Assembly: GCF_029892155.1 (NCBI RefSeq)
Contig: NZ_JARZAG010000021.1
Coordinates: forward strand, 104,167-168,166
From: Kitasatospora sp. GAS204B
GTDB lineage: Bacteria; Actinomycetota; Actinomycetes; Streptomycetales; Streptomycetaceae
Length of the DNA stretch: 64,000 nucleotides
Reading direction: 5' to 3'
Made by a program: the position numbers and the translations under genes. This document shows positions 41,609 to 50,799 of this stretch, piece after piece; the first letter of the stretch is position 1, and every line of letters begins with the position of its first letter. Below the pieces are notes generated by a model. The model searched no databases, was not told the origin of the DNA, and saw only the letters and a list, made by a program, of their open reading frames with translations.

Positions 41609-42484
41609 TCAGCCGGTGCCCGTGTCCCAGGGCGCCTCCGGGAGCTTGGCGTTGGCGTCGTGCCCGGTGAACTCCAGGGTGGTCGGGGTGCCCAGGCCCG
41701 GCATTCGCATGGTGACCCTGCGCAGGCCGCCGTTGCCGTCCACCCAGTAGGTCAGCGGCGACTTCCCACCGTCGGGGCCGCTGCCCGGGGTGGTGCCGGT
41801 GGCCCGAGGGCCGGAGATCTCGTCGTAGTCGCGGCCGTCGATCCGGTCGCGGCCCAGCCAGCGGGCGCCGGACTGGGCGAGCAGCAGCGGGTTGTCGGGC
41901 CGGTCCGCGCCGAGCCCGATCAGCAGTTGTAGCCCGGCGTCCAGCGGATCGGTGGTGTAGGAGCGCGGCGACCAGCCCGAGCGGGGGATGTGCTCGGCCT
42001 GCTGCCAGGGTGGGGTGCCGTCCAGCGCGGGGGCCAGGCCGAGGCCGTCGCTGTCCCAGACGATCAGGCCTTGGTCGAGCTGCGGAGCGGCGGTGGCGCC
42101 TGACGTGCCGGACGACCCGGTGAACCCGGCCCCGGTGGTCTGGTAGCTCCCGACGCCGTGGTGCGTCCGGTAGTCCACCACCCCGCTGACCCGCAGCACC
42201 ACGCCGCCACCCTCGGCGGCGGTCAGGGTCACCGCCACGGGGCTGGCCTGGTACACGTTCAGTCGCGACAGCGCCAGGCGGGAGGCCTCGTCCATCGTCA
42301 CCGGCCGCTCGCCGCTGCCGCCGGACAGGCTCCGGTAGGCGGCCACGCCGCCCACTGCGGTGCCGCACACGGCGAGCGCGATCAAGGCCCTGAACCAGCG
42401 GGTCCGGTGCGACCAACGGGTCCGGCGTGGCGCGGGGCCGTCCTGGCGCGGCGCGAGGCCGGCGGTCTCGGTCTTACGAGCCAT
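41609..42484 (-). CDS. Membrane-anchored secreted protein of unknown function
   Basis: This encodes 291 residues from ATG 42484, preceded by GAGAGAAG. A basic N-terminus and one membrane segment (ALIALAVCGTAVGGVAAY, about residues 31-50) leave the rest outside the cell. The exported part reads DEASRLALSRLNVYQASPVAVTLTA, GLQLLIGLGADRPDNPLLLAQSGARWLGRDRIDG and LTYWVDGNGGLRRVTMRMPG. This resembles the beta-sheet, LppX-like fold used to carry lipids or sense the envelope, but the match is weak. Its 3' end faces the beta-helix gene. Confidence 0.65.
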   Translation of the reverse strand: MARKTETAGLAPRQDGPAPRRTRWSHRTRWFRALIALAVCGTAVGGVAAYRSLSGGSGERPVTMDEASRLALSRLNVYQASPVAVTLTAAEGGGVVLRVSGVVDYRTHHGVGSYQTTGAGFTGSSGTSGATAAPQLDQGLIVWDSDGLGLAPALDGTPPWQQAEHIPRSGWSPRSYTTDPLDAGLQLLIGLGADRPDNPLLLAQSGARWLGRDRIDGRDYDEISGPRATGTTPGSGPDGGKSPLTYWVDGNGGLRRVTMRMPGLGTPTTLEFTGHDANAKLPEAPWDTGTG

Positions 42485-42666
42485 GCGGTCGTCTTCTCTC
42501 ATCGCTGGGGGAGTGGTCGGGTCCCGGCCGATCGGTTGCACGGGCTATCGGTCATGCAGTCGGGCGGTCATGGAGTCGGGCGGGTTCGCCGGCCGGTGAC
42601 CCGGCGACCCCGCCCGATCCGGCCCCGGGATCACCGGTGCCGGCCGCCCCTCGCGGGGCCGCGGCC

Positions 42667-45483
42667 CTAGCCGCGCTGTGCCGAGGCCTTGCGCCTGCGC
42701 GTCAGCACGAGCATCGTCGCGCCGACCGCGGTGAACGCGGCGCCACCGACCAGGGCCAGCGGAACCAGCTCGTCCATGCCGGTGAAGGCCAGGTGCGAGC
42801 CGGGCGGGGAGCCCGGGCCGGGCACGACCGGTGCCGGCGTGGTCGGGCCGGGCGTCGGCGTGGGCGTCGGGGACTGGCCCGGCGTCGGCGTCGGCGTCGG
42901 CGTGGGCGTCGGCGTGGGGGTCGGCGTCGGCGTCGGCGTGACGATCTTCTGGTTGACCGCCGTCACCGAGACCCCGGTGGTGAGGTTGTCGGCAGTCAGG
43001 ACCAGCGGCCCGAAGACCGTCGAGTCCGGCGCGGTGTAGCCCGCGGGCGGGCTGACCTCCTGCCAGTAGTACGTTCCGACCGTGCCGCTGCCCTGGCAGA
43101 TGCCGTCGGCCCCGGTGGCGCAGACGTCACCCACCTTGGTGTCCGGCTTCGACCCGCCGGTCTGCAGGCCGTCGATGCCGTTGCTCTCCTCCCACAGTTG
43201 GAACCGGGCTCCGGCCAGCGGGTTGCCGTCCTGGTCGTGCTTGACCACGCGCAGCACGCCCTCCTGCTGGCGGAAGCCGAAGTCGTAGGTGTGGTTGTTC
43301 TCGCCGGGCCCACCGGTGGTCAGCGCCTTCACGGGGTAGGCCGTACCCGGCGGCACGGTCCCCTTGGAGTCGATGAAGTGGTTGATCCCGACGTTCGCGT
43401 CGGTCGGCACCCACTCGTAGAGCGGACCGCCCTTGGCGTAGTCGGCCGGGTCGTCGAGCTTGATGGTGTAGTCGGTCTTCGGCTTGAGCCCGCCGCTGAC
43501 GTCGGAGTCGTCGAAGTAGTACTCACCCCGCGCCGTCGTCTTCGTCGTGCCGACCAACTTGCCCGATCCGTCGTACAGGTGGATCGTCGCCCCGGCCACC
43601 GGCAGCTGGCCCGGGTCCTGGATGCCGGTGCGCTGCGGGTCGTACCAGACACGGTTGCCGATCTGCAGCGGCGCCTGGTCGCAGAGCACCTCCAGGTCGC
43701 CCATCGAGGCGCCCTTGCCGAACGCGGAGTTGACGCCCGCGGGGTTGAGCCGCAGCCCGTCCGGCGGGTGCTGCTTGCCGTCCCGTCCGACGAAGGCGGT
43801 GCCGGTCCCGAAGGCCGTGCTGTTGGGGTCGAAGCTGGAGACCGCGATGGTGTCCTCCACCTTGGAGAGCGCCATCCCCGCGAAGGCGGCGTTGTGGTGG
43901 GCACCCAACCGGCTGTTGTCGAAGAACCGGGTGCCCCGGGGGGAGAGCCCGCAGCCGCCGTTGGTGTCCATCACGTACGTCCCGCCCGCTGGGCAGGCCT
44001 TGTTCAGGTCGCCACCCGACAGCACCAGGCCGGGGGTCCCCGGGGTGGGGCCGGCCGGCGCGCGGTCGGCGAACCGGTCGCGGAAGGCCAGCAGCATCGA
44101 GCCGTCGGTCTCGAAGCCGATCTCGCCCAACTCCGGTTCCGGCTGGGCCAGGTAGCTCGTGCAGGCCTGGCCGTTCTGCGAGGTCGGCCAGGTGTTGGTC
44201 CAGGGCCACCACCCCGTGCCGCCGTCGCACGCGCCCGAACCGACCGTGGACTGCCGGGGGTAGTCCAGCGGCTGGTCCAGCACCGGCTTGCCGAAGGCCC
44301 CGGTGGCGAGGTCGAACGGCATGACCACCACGCGCATGTCGGAGGTCTTGCCGGTGGACTCGCCGGAGCAGACACCGCCGACGTAGCCGGCGCCGTCCTG
44401 CATGCCGAGCCCGAACGGCCGCCAGTCCACGGCCGCCGGGCAGCCCGGGTCCGGGATGCTGAAGGCGGCCTTCGGCGCCGCCGCGGTCGCCGCGGTGGCG
44501 TCGTACTCGTAGAGCTTGCGATCGTCGAGGTTGACGACGAACAGGGAGGACCCGTCGTCGGTGACCTTGATGCCGCCCAGGCTCTCCTTGCCGGGCACGG
44601 CGAGGAAGGCGTCATCGGTGCCCGGACCGTGCACCGTCGTGCCCGCGTTCGGGACCACGGTGAAGAGCGAGGTCTTCTTCGCCGCGATGTCGGTCACGTA
44701 GATGCCGCCGGGCCCGCCCGGACCGTAGTCCGTGGTGCGCTTGGCCACCGCCGAGGAGAAGACCCGCTTGTCGGCCTTGTTCCAGGCGATGCCGTAGAGC
44801 GTCCCGGTGTCGGCGTTGGTGGCGATGTCGGTGACGTTGACACCGTTGGCGCCGTCCTGCCCGCGCGTGTCGTACGGGAAGGAGACCAGCGTGCGCTGGG
44901 ATCCGCCTTCGCGCGAGGCGGGCTGACAGGTCGTCACCAGCGGCGCGTTCTTCTGGCAGTAGTCGCCAGGGCTCCACAGGCCGGTGGTGTAGGACACGCT
45001 CTTCTTGCCGGAGAGGTCGACGAACTCCTCGTTGCTGCTCAGCTGGGTCGGCGCGCCGTCCAGGCCCTGCGCTGAGGCGAAGGCCGGGAACAGCACGCCC
45101 GGCTGCGGATTCACCACCTGCACGCGGTACTTGCCGCCGGTGGCCTTGCTCTGCGCCGGGGCCAGGGTGACCGTGCCGTCGGCCGCCGTGACCGCGTCGA
45201 TGCTGGTGCCGGCGTCATCGGTGAGGGTCACCGTGACACCGCCGATGCCCGGTTCCAGCCCGGGTGTCCAGGCGCCGCTGGTGTCCACGGCCCGGATCAC
45301 CCGGACCGTCACCGTGCCGTCCCCGGCCTGCGGGTACGCCGACGGCGCCAACACCAGCGAGCAACTGCCGAGTCCGAGGACGAGCGCTGCGACGCCGCCC
45401 GTCGCGCGCAGACCGACGCTGCCCGGCCGTCGCAGGCCGGGCCCGCGCGCGCTGCCTGTTACTGGTTCGCTTCTGTCTGTCAT
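42667..45483 (-). CDS. Large sortase-anchored surface protein with SdrD-like and SpaA-like domains
   Basis: This encodes 938 residues. An N-terminal signal or anchor (VALVLGLGSCSLVLAPSA) is followed by a small beta domain. A long beta-propeller-like region follows (TDIATNADTGTLYGIAWN, GGIKVTDDGSSLFVVNLDDRKLYEYD). An SdrD B-like repeat (QIGNRVWYDPQRTGIQDPGQLPVAGATIHLYDG) and a SpaA/prealbumin-like domain (VLRVVKHDQDGNPLAGARFQLWEE) come next. A Pro-Thr repeat then leads to the sorting signal LAFTGMDE, a hydrophobic stretch and RRRK. LAxTG signals are used by class E sortases of streptomycetes. The protein should span the wall and serve as adhesin or scaffold. Confidence 0.88.
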   Translation of the reverse strand: MTDRSEPVTGSARGPGLRRPGSVGLRATGGVAALVLGLGSCSLVLAPSAYPQAGDGTVTVRVIRAVDTSGAWTPGLEPGIGGVTVTLTDDAGTSIDAVTAADGTVTLAPAQSKATGGKYRVQVVNPQPGVLFPAFASAQGLDGAPTQLSSNEEFVDLSGKKSVSYTTGLWSPGDYCQKNAPLVTTCQPASREGGSQRTLVSFPYDTRGQDGANGVNVTDIATNADTGTLYGIAWNKADKRVFSSAVAKRTTDYGPGGPGGIYVTDIAAKKTSLFTVVPNAGTTVHGPGTDDAFLAVPGKESLGGIKVTDDGSSLFVVNLDDRKLYEYDATAATAAAPKAAFSIPDPGCPAAVDWRPFGLGMQDGAGYVGGVCSGESTGKTSDMRVVVMPFDLATGAFGKPVLDQPLDYPRQSTVGSGACDGGTGWWPWTNTWPTSQNGQACTSYLAQPEPELGEIGFETDGSMLLAFRDRFADRAPAGPTPGTPGLVLSGGDLNKACPAGGTYVMDTNGGCGLSPRGTRFFDNSRLGAHHNAAFAGMALSKVEDTIAVSSFDPNSTAFGTGTAFVGRDGKQHPPDGLRLNPAGVNSAFGKGASMGDLEVLCDQAPLQIGNRVWYDPQRTGIQDPGQLPVAGATIHLYDGSGKLVGTTKTTARGEYYFDDSDVSGGLKPKTDYTIKLDDPADYAKGGPLYEWVPTDANVGINHFIDSKGTVPPGTAYPVKALTTGGPGENNHTYDFGFRQQEGVLRVVKHDQDGNPLAGARFQLWEESNGIDGLQTGGSKPDTKVGDVCATGADGICQGSGTVGTYYWQEVSPPAGYTAPDSTVFGPLVLTADNLTTGVSVTAVNQKIVTPTPTPTPTPTPTPTPTPTPGQSPTPTPTPGPTTPAPVVPGPGSPPGSHLAFTGMDELVPLALVGGAAFTAVGATMLVLTRRRKASAQRG
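42881..42940. repeat. Six-base microsatellite encoding the Pro-Thr stalk
   Basis: The hexamer GGCGTC/GGCGTG repeats about nine times in this stretch and encodes alternating Pro and Thr in the surface protein stalk. Its length probably varies between strains. Confidence 0.8.
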
Positions 45484-45784
45484 CCCCTGCTCTCATCGTT
45501 CAGACAAGGGGCAGCTGCCCAACTTCATGAGGGAGTACGTGAGATGGCGGAGAGAGCCGCCTTGCTGGCGAGCTTAAGGGGGATTTAGGCAAGATCGTGG
45601 CGGAATGGCGAATTACGTCTTCATGAACCTGTCGAGCAGTGAGCCTTCTCAGAGTGGGCACTGGTCCTGCGGGTGCCGGAAATGACGTCTGTGCAGGTCG
45701 GGCGCCTGGCGTGGGTCTTGTGTGCTGCGGCGTGCTGATCGCTGACCAGGCTTCGCCTGACGTACCTGATGATCTCGAAGCGCG
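45484..45784. other. Gene-free 301-base leader of the surface protein
   Basis: It must hold the promoter of the surface protein gene. I see no RNA gene or strong palindrome. The part near 45580-45660 is less GC-rich than its surroundings. Confidence 0.45.
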
Positions 45785-45895
45785 TTCGCCGCGCTGCGGT
45801 TGCTACCGCTGAGCGATCGTGGCAAGGGCGTTGAGATCCTGGCCCTTCGTCATCGGATCACAGTGCTGCAGCGGCAGCTCGGTTCGGCGGGTGCG
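45785..45895 (+). pseudogene. N-terminal fragment of an IS transposase
   Basis: The translation FAALRLLPLSDRGKGVEILALRHRITVLQRQL matches the start of the degenerate transposase at 48160 (AALRLLPLSDREMDVEILALRHQLAVL). Only about 37 codons remain before the AzlD stop. It is a clear IS remnant. Confidence 0.75.
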
Positions 45896-45902
45896 GCGGT
45901 GG

Positions 45903-46238
45903 TCAAGGGTGGGCGAAGAGGGTGCTGGCGAGGGCGACGTGGACGGCGGTGCCGCCCAGGATGCTCAGGACGGCGTTGCGCCGCCAGAGGTGCAGGCCGA
46001 GGGTGGCGGCCAGGGCGACGGCGGTGGGTACGGCCCGCATCGGGCTGGTGAGGGGGAGGTCGCGCAAGGCGTAGACGGTGAGGATCACCATCACGCCGAC
46101 CGGCATTCGCTCGCTCAGGTGGTGCAGCACGGCGCTGGCCCGCAGTGGGGCGAGCGCGGCGAAGGGCAGCGCGCGCAGGCCCCAGGTGACGGCGGCCGAC
46201 ACCCCGATGGCGGCGAGCAGATAGGGCGTGTCAGGCAC
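45903..46238 (-). CDS. azlD: AzlD-family branched-chain amino acid export subunit
   Basis: This encodes 111 residues from GTG 46238, overlapping the azlC stop by eight bases. Four hydrophobic segments and the family pattern YLLAAIGVSAAVTWGLRALPF, then MPVGVMVILTVYALRD fit AzlD. It pairs with AzlC to form a small exporter for branched-chain amino acids or similar compounds in the membrane. An IS fragment abuts its 3' end. Confidence 0.88.
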   Translation of the reverse strand: MPDTPYLLAAIGVSAAVTWGLRALPFAALAPLRASAVLHHLSERMPVGVMVILTVYALRDLPLTSPMRAVPTAVALAATLGLHLWRRNAVLSILGGTAVHVALASTLFAHP

Positions 46239-47031
46239 GGGTCGGCTCCTTCGGGGCGGGGGTGCGGTGCCGGGTGAGGGCGCGTCGGGTCAGCAGCCCG
46301 GCGGTGAACAGCGCGGTGGCGGCGAGCAGCATCTGGCCGGGGAACAGGAAGCGCGCGGCGAGTGCGCAGACCAGGGCCAGTGCGGGGGTGGGGACGTCGC
46401 GTCGGGCGCGGTAGGCGTCGACGGCGAGCACGACGAACAGCGCGGTGAGCGCGAAGTCCAGGCCGACCAGCCGGGCGGGCACCAGTGCCCCGAACAGCGC
46501 GCCGGCGGTGGCGCCGGCGACCCAGTAGACCTGGCAGAGCACCTGCAGCCAGATGATGCGTCGCCCGCTCCAGGAGCGCGCCTGCCGCCCGGTGGTCAGG
46601 GCGTACGCCTCGTCCGTCATGGCGAAGGTGCTGTACGCCCGGCCGAACCGGCCGCCGACCCGATGCAGCGGGAAGGACAGGGCGTAGAAGACGTGCCGGA
46701 AGTTCACCAGGAACGCCGTCATGGCGATCTGCGCGAGCGGGGCGACCGCGACAACGAGCCCGATCAGCAGGAACTCCAGCGACCCGGCGTAGACCAGCGC
46801 GGTGAAGGCGGTGGCCCACCACCAGCTCAGGCCTGCGTGGACGACGAGCACGCCGAACGCGATGCCGAGCGGGAACAGGCCCAGACCGACGGAGCTGGAG
46901 TCCCGGAGCGCGGCCGTCAGGTCGTTCCGGGCGCTCGGCGCGGCGGCGTTCGTGTCGGCGGCGTTTGTGTCGGCGGCGGGCCCAAGTGGCGGAACGGGAC
47001 GGCTGAGCGTCCCGCCAGGGGTGGAGTTCAT
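46231..47031 (-). CDS. azlC: AzlC-family branched-chain amino acid exporter
   Basis: This encodes 266 residues. After an Asn/Thr/Ala-rich lead of about 30 residues, the AzlC pattern LGLFPLGIAFGVLVVHAGLSWWWATAFTALVYAGSLEFL and MTAFLVNFRHVFYALSFPLHR is clear. FAMTDEAYAL and further hydrophobic helices follow, and the gene overlaps azlD. A TAGAAT hexamer ends six bases before the ATG with no ribosome binding site, so the messenger may be leaderless. The divergent Lrp-type gene is 62 bases away and is the likely regulator, as in other azl loci. Confidence 0.88.
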   Translation of the reverse strand: MNSTPGGTLSRPVPPLGPAADTNAADTNAAAPSARNDLTAALRDSSSVGLGLFPLGIAFGVLVVHAGLSWWWATAFTALVYAGSLEFLLIGLVVAVAPLAQIAMTAFLVNFRHVFYALSFPLHRVGGRFGRAYSTFAMTDEAYALTTGRQARSWSGRRIIWLQVLCQVYWVAGATAGALFGALVPARLVGLDFALTALFVVLAVDAYRARRDVPTPALALVCALAARFLFPGQMLLAATALFTAGLLTRRALTRHRTPAPKEPTRA

Positions 47032-47033
47032 GG

Positions 47034-47080
47034 GGAAATTCTAGGCCGGATTTCCGGTAATATGGTTTCCAATTATTGCC
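47034..47080. promoter_or_regulatory. Lrp-type operator region between azlC and the Lrp gene
   Basis: Two inverted repeats occupy the 62-base gap: GGAAAT/ATTTCC at 47034-47055, and a degenerate GGTAATA/TTATTGCC pair at 47056-47080. They are AT-rich compared with the window and overlap the predicted azlC minus-10 box, as expected for an Lrp-type repressor or activator. Confidence 0.5.
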
Positions 47081-47093
47081 CTGGAGTCGCGCT

Positions 47094-47552
47094 GTGAGTA
47101 ATAAAGAGATGCTGGACGGCATTGATCGTGACATTTTGTTCCACCTGCGTCAGGACGGTCGGCTGACCAACGTCGAACTGGCCAAGCGGGTCGGCCTCAC
47201 GCCGCCGCCCTGCCTGCGCCGCGTCAAGCGGCTGGAGGAGGCCGGGGTCATCGCTGGATACCGGGCCCGGATCGACCCGGCGGCGGCCGGCCGGGGGTTC
47301 GAGGTGGTGGTCGCAGTGGAGATCGGCGTCAACGACCTGCAGACGGTGGAGGAGTTCGAGTCGACGGTTGCCTCCTACGAGGAGGTGGTCGAGTTCCGCC
47401 GGCTCTTCGGCCGCCCCGACTACTTCATCCGCGTCGCGGTCGCCGACCATGCCGCCTACGAGCGCTTCCTCACCGCCCGGCTGATGGGGTTGCCGGCCGT
47501 CGCCCGGGTCGACTCGCACCTGACCATGAAGATCATCAAGAACGACGGCTGA
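47094..47552 (+). CDS. Lrp/AsnC-family transcriptional regulator
   Basis: This encodes 152 residues from GTG 47094, with GGAG upstream. The helix-turn-helix reads LDGIDRDILFHLRQDGRLTNVELAKRVGLTPPPCLRRVKRLEEAGVI. The ligand domain (RAM) reads GFEVVVAVEIGVNDLQTVEEFE and FRRLFGRPDYFIRVAVADHAAYERF. It binds an amino acid and probably adjusts azlCD export. The gene is divergent from azlC, the standard arrangement. Its last bases overlap the end of a transposase fragment on the other strand. Confidence 0.92.
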   Translation: MSNKEMLDGIDRDILFHLRQDGRLTNVELAKRVGLTPPPCLRRVKRLEEAGVIAGYRARIDPAAAGRGFEVVVAVEIGVNDLQTVEEFESTVASYEEVVEFRRLFGRPDYFIRVAVADHAAYERFLTARLMGLPAVARVDSHLTMKIIKNDG

Positions 47553-47796
47553 GCGGGCCCTCCTCCGCCCGTGCGGCGGGGGACACGTTGCGCCAGCGGC
47601 GGAAGAACGCGTAGACCCGGTCCCAGGGCGGGAAGTCGGCCAGCATGGCCCGCCACTTGGTGCCGTTGTCGACCAGGTAGTGGACGGCATCGAGCATCGT
47701 GCGGTGGCAGTACGCCTCCGGCTGCTCGCCCCGGCCCCGCAGCCAGCCCGGCACCGGCAGCAGCGGTCTCACCACCGCCCACTCGGCGTCCGACAT
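47536..47796 (-). pseudogene. N-terminal fragment of an IS5-family transposase
   Basis: MSDAEWAVVRPLLPVPGWLRGRG, then YCHRTMLDAVHYLVDNGTKWRAMLADFPPWDRVYAFFRRWRN is the DUF4096 start of IS5-type transposases. The catalytic domain is absent, and the frame ends in unrelated residues. It lies against the Lrp gene. Confidence 0.8.
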
Positions 47797-48159
47797 GTCC
47801 GTCGGATAGCGGGGCTCGCGTACCCCGTGATCGGCCGCGTTCCCGAACCGGTGAGCCAGGCAGTCATACGCAAGGGTGACCGGGCTGGACTCCACGGCCG
47901 CCACTGCGAAAAGCTGTGACAACAGGGCCTCCTGGATCACTCGTTGGCGTAGACACCCTCGGAGCTACCACGAGGCCCTGCTCTTATGCGCGGCTCCCGC
48001 CACAGTCACCCGATCGAGACTCCCGTTCGACCGGCACCTCTCAAGATCGGAACGGCAACAGCCACTAACACCATCGGAGGAGGTTGATCTCTGCGCCTGC
48101 CGAGAGGTCATCCGCGCAGCTCAAGGAGTTGCTCGGCGGTTGCGGCAGGATGATCACTC

Positions 48160-49186
48160 GTGTTGCTTCGCCTGGCATACCTGACTGTCACTAATGTGCT
48201 CGCCGCCCTGAGGCTGCTGCCGTTGAGCGACCGCGAGATGGATGTGGAGATCCTCGCCCTGCGTCATCAGCTTGCCGTCCTTGGGGGGCAGTTCGGTGAG
48301 GGCCGGGTGAGGTTCGCTCCGGCGGACTGGGCTTTCCTTTTGCGCTTCTTGCTCCGCTGTCGCGCGGAGTCCTGCGCCGCCTGCGGCTGTTGGTCCGACC
48401 GGACACCGTGCTGCGCTGGCATCGCGACCTGATGAAGCAGCGTCACGTCCGCTCTTGAACCCGTCGTGGGGGTACAGGCGCGTGCACGGTGAACTCGCAG
48501 CCCTCGGCATCAAGATCGCTGCCTCCACCGTATGGGAGTTTCTCAAGGCCGGGGGCATCGACCCCGCGCCCGACCGCAGCGTCACCACCTGGGCCGACTT
48601 CCTGCGCTCCCAGGCCGGAGCGCTTCTTGCGTGCGACTTCATCGAGACCGTCACCCTGACTGGCCAACGGCAGTACATCCTCGCGGTCATCGAGCACGCC
48701 TCCCGCCGGGCCGTCCGCGTCCTGGGCGCTACCGCGCATCCCACTGCCCATTGGGTCGGCCAAGCCGCCCGGAACCTCGTCATGGACCTTGAGAATGCCG
48801 GAGCCGCCGTCAGCTACCTGATTCGCGACCGGGATGCGAAGTTCCCGGCGCTCTTCGACCAGATCCTGGGCGACGCCGGAATCAAGGTTGTGCTCTCCGG
48901 CATCCGCATGCCGCAGATGAACTCCGTCATGGAGCGCTGGGTGCAGACCTGCCGCCACGAACTCCTGGATCGGACCGTGATCTGGAACGAGCGCCACCTA
49001 CGCCATGCCTTGCGCGAGTTCGAGCGGCATCACAACGGGCGCCGGCCCCATCAGGCCATGAACCAGGCCGCACCACTGCGCGTGGTGCCCGAGCCGATCG
49101 CTGATCCCGGACGGATCGCCCGCCTGGACATACGCCGACACGATCGGCTCGGCGGAGTGATCCACGAGTACCGGCATGCCGCTTGA
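48160..49186 (+). pseudogene. Degenerate integrase-core transposase
   Basis: The 5' part reads LTVTNVLAALRLLPLSDREMDVEILALRHQL. It then shifts frame near 48370, where the expected RRLRLLVRPDTVLRWHRDLMK continues in another frame. A gap follows, and the frame resumes at NPSWGYRRVHGELAALGIK. The catalytic core is present: LLACDFIETVTLTGQRQYIL, RDRDAKFPALFDQIL, MPQMNSVMERWVQTCRHELLDR. About 30 residues around the second junction are missing. It ends LGGVIHEYRHAA. It cannot give an intact transposase without repair. The last part could be expressed from a start near 48455. Confidence 0.8.
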
Positions 49187-49258
49187 CCTGGGCGGATGAG
49201 GCTTTCGGCAGGCGCAACGCCGCCTGACCTGGTCGGATGATGTATTCGGCAGCCGCAC
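49181..49258. repeat. Duplicated 37-bp end of the transposon
   Basis: Two copies (49181-49217 and 49222-49258) share TGACCTGG, CGGATGA and TTCGGCAG with a few changes. The first begins at the transposase stop. They probably mark the right end of the element, duplicated during an aberrant event. Confidence 0.55.
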
Positions 49259-49445
49259 GGTCGGGGCAGTGTTACCAGGCGGTCAAACGCCATGGTCAGA
49301 TCTTCGGCCGACTGCAGCTCCGCACTGAGTGTCTCGTCACCACCGCTCAGCAGGCGGTACAGAGTCGTGCCGGCCGCGCGGAGCGCAGGCCACCCTGGCG
49401 AGGCCGGAGTCGGTGCAGCCCCCCAAGCTCCCTGGCCTGGAACGT

Positions 49446-50660
49446 TCAAAGCCTTGTGGCCAGCTGATCGATCCGGGCACGGTTACGGGCTGAGCCGATC
49501 CTGTTGGCCAGTTTTCGGGCTTGTAATGCGTGGTTCAGGGCCTCATCCCGTTCCCTGCGGGCGAGGTGCGCCTTCGCCAGGTAGAAGTGCATGCTAGCGC
49601 TCGCGCGGGTGAGCGTCGGGTCGGTCTTGGGGAGTGCCTCATATAGCTCGCTCACGGCGTCGCCGTCGCCGAGTTGAGCGAGCATGCTGCCGCGCCAGCG
49701 GGTCAGGTGGTTCTCGTTCAGACGGACGCTCGGCATTTCGAGATCCTGGTCGTGGTCTCCGGGAGGAATCACTGCCGAGGCCCGGTCCAGGGCACGTAGA
49801 CAAGCGTCCCGTTGCCCTGTGTGCGCGAGCGCCTCGGCGGCACTGGCGTGAAGCCATGCCACAAGGCGGGCAGATGCCTTGCGCGCCACTGACCGAAGCG
49901 CTTCCTGGACGAGTTCTACCGCGAGTTCAGGCAGCCCCGCCGCATACAGCACAGGGGCTCGGGCTGCCATGGTGTACGCGAGGTACGCCGGGTCCTTCGA
50001 CTCGGCGGCGGCCCGTTTGCCTAACTCGTACAGCCGCCAGGCGCGTTCTACGGCACCGAGGTCAAGCGCCTGCCAGGCAGCGAGCGTGGCTGCATCGGCG
50101 AGGGCCTTCGCAATGTGCTCCCGCATGCTGGGCAGCGTGGCGAAGGTCAGCAAATCTTCCAACGCTGTCAGATGAGCCTGCACCTGGTCCCTCAGGACGA
50201 TGGCCCCCAGCTGGCGATCCAGCGTGCGCAGGAGCTGGGTCTGGGCGATGAAGGTGTTGACCATGCCACTGCTCAAGGTGTGAGCCGCCTCGAACTGGGC
50301 GGCCAGCTCTTCGTAGCCGACTATCAGGAACGGTGGATTTTCTGCGGCCTTGCCGTGGGACAGGACGCGGTGCTGTGGGCCGCTACTGTCCGCGCCAGTT
50401 CCCACTTGGTCTGCGATCGCGGGGAACGGTGCGGAGGAAACCTCAGCCTGGACGGAGGCGATGAGCCGGTCTCGATCAGCTGGACCCAGACCCAGGCCAC
50501 CTGCTAGCAGGTTCACCGATGACAAGCGCGGGCGCCGTCCTCCCGACTCCAACATGCTGATCGCATGCCTGGACACACCTGATCGTTCTGCCAGTTCCTC
50601 CTGCGTCGACCCGGCGCGCAAACGGTACTTCCGTAAGATCGGCCCGAACTCTCCAGCCAT
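49446..50660 (-). CDS. XRE-family regulator with tetratricopeptide-like sensor
   Basis: This encodes 404 residues. The N-terminal helix-turn-helix (LRKYRLRAGSTQEELAERSGVSRHAISMLESGGRRPRLSSV) sits at residues 8-50. The remainder is all-helical with TPR-like repeats (AERAWRLYELGKRAA-type units, LVEALRSVARKASARLVAWLHASAAEALAHTG, MHFYLAKAHLARRERDEALNHALQARKLA). This build is typical of streptomycete regulators that sense a peptide or signalling molecule and often sit beside secondary metabolism or conjugative elements. No partner gene lies next to it: IS debris on one side, a decayed gene on the other. Confidence 0.85.
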   Translation of the reverse strand: MAGEFGPILRKYRLRAGSTQEELAERSGVSRHAISMLESGGRRPRLSSVNLLAGGLGLGPADRDRLIASVQAEVSSAPFPAIADQVGTGADSSGPQHRVLSHGKAAENPPFLIVGYEELAAQFEAAHTLSSGMVNTFIAQTQLLRTLDRQLGAIVLRDQVQAHLTALEDLLTFATLPSMREHIAKALADAATLAAWQALDLGAVERAWRLYELGKRAAAESKDPAYLAYTMAARAPVLYAAGLPELAVELVQEALRSVARKASARLVAWLHASAAEALAHTGQRDACLRALDRASAVIPPGDHDQDLEMPSVRLNENHLTRWRGSMLAQLGDGDAVSELYEALPKTDPTLTRASASMHFYLAKAHLARRERDEALNHALQARKLANRIGSARNRARIDQLATRL

Positions 50661-50799
50661 CTGATGCCCCCGACCAGTAGCTTCCGCTCAGTTGACGATC
50701 GGGCAGTGTCCCCGCCGTCGACTCGTTGCCTGGACAGACCGTAAGGGCAGACGGCGCTGAACGCCACAGCAGCGCAACACGAACGCGATGGAGCACACT

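Noticed and set aside
42881..42940. Regular short repeats that might suggest a CRISPR array
   Set aside because: Hexamers without spacers inside a coding region; they encode a Pro-Thr stalk.
42427..45075. 882-codon plus-strand frame opposite the surface protein
   Set aside because: Shadow of a gene with signal peptide, domains and sorting signal.
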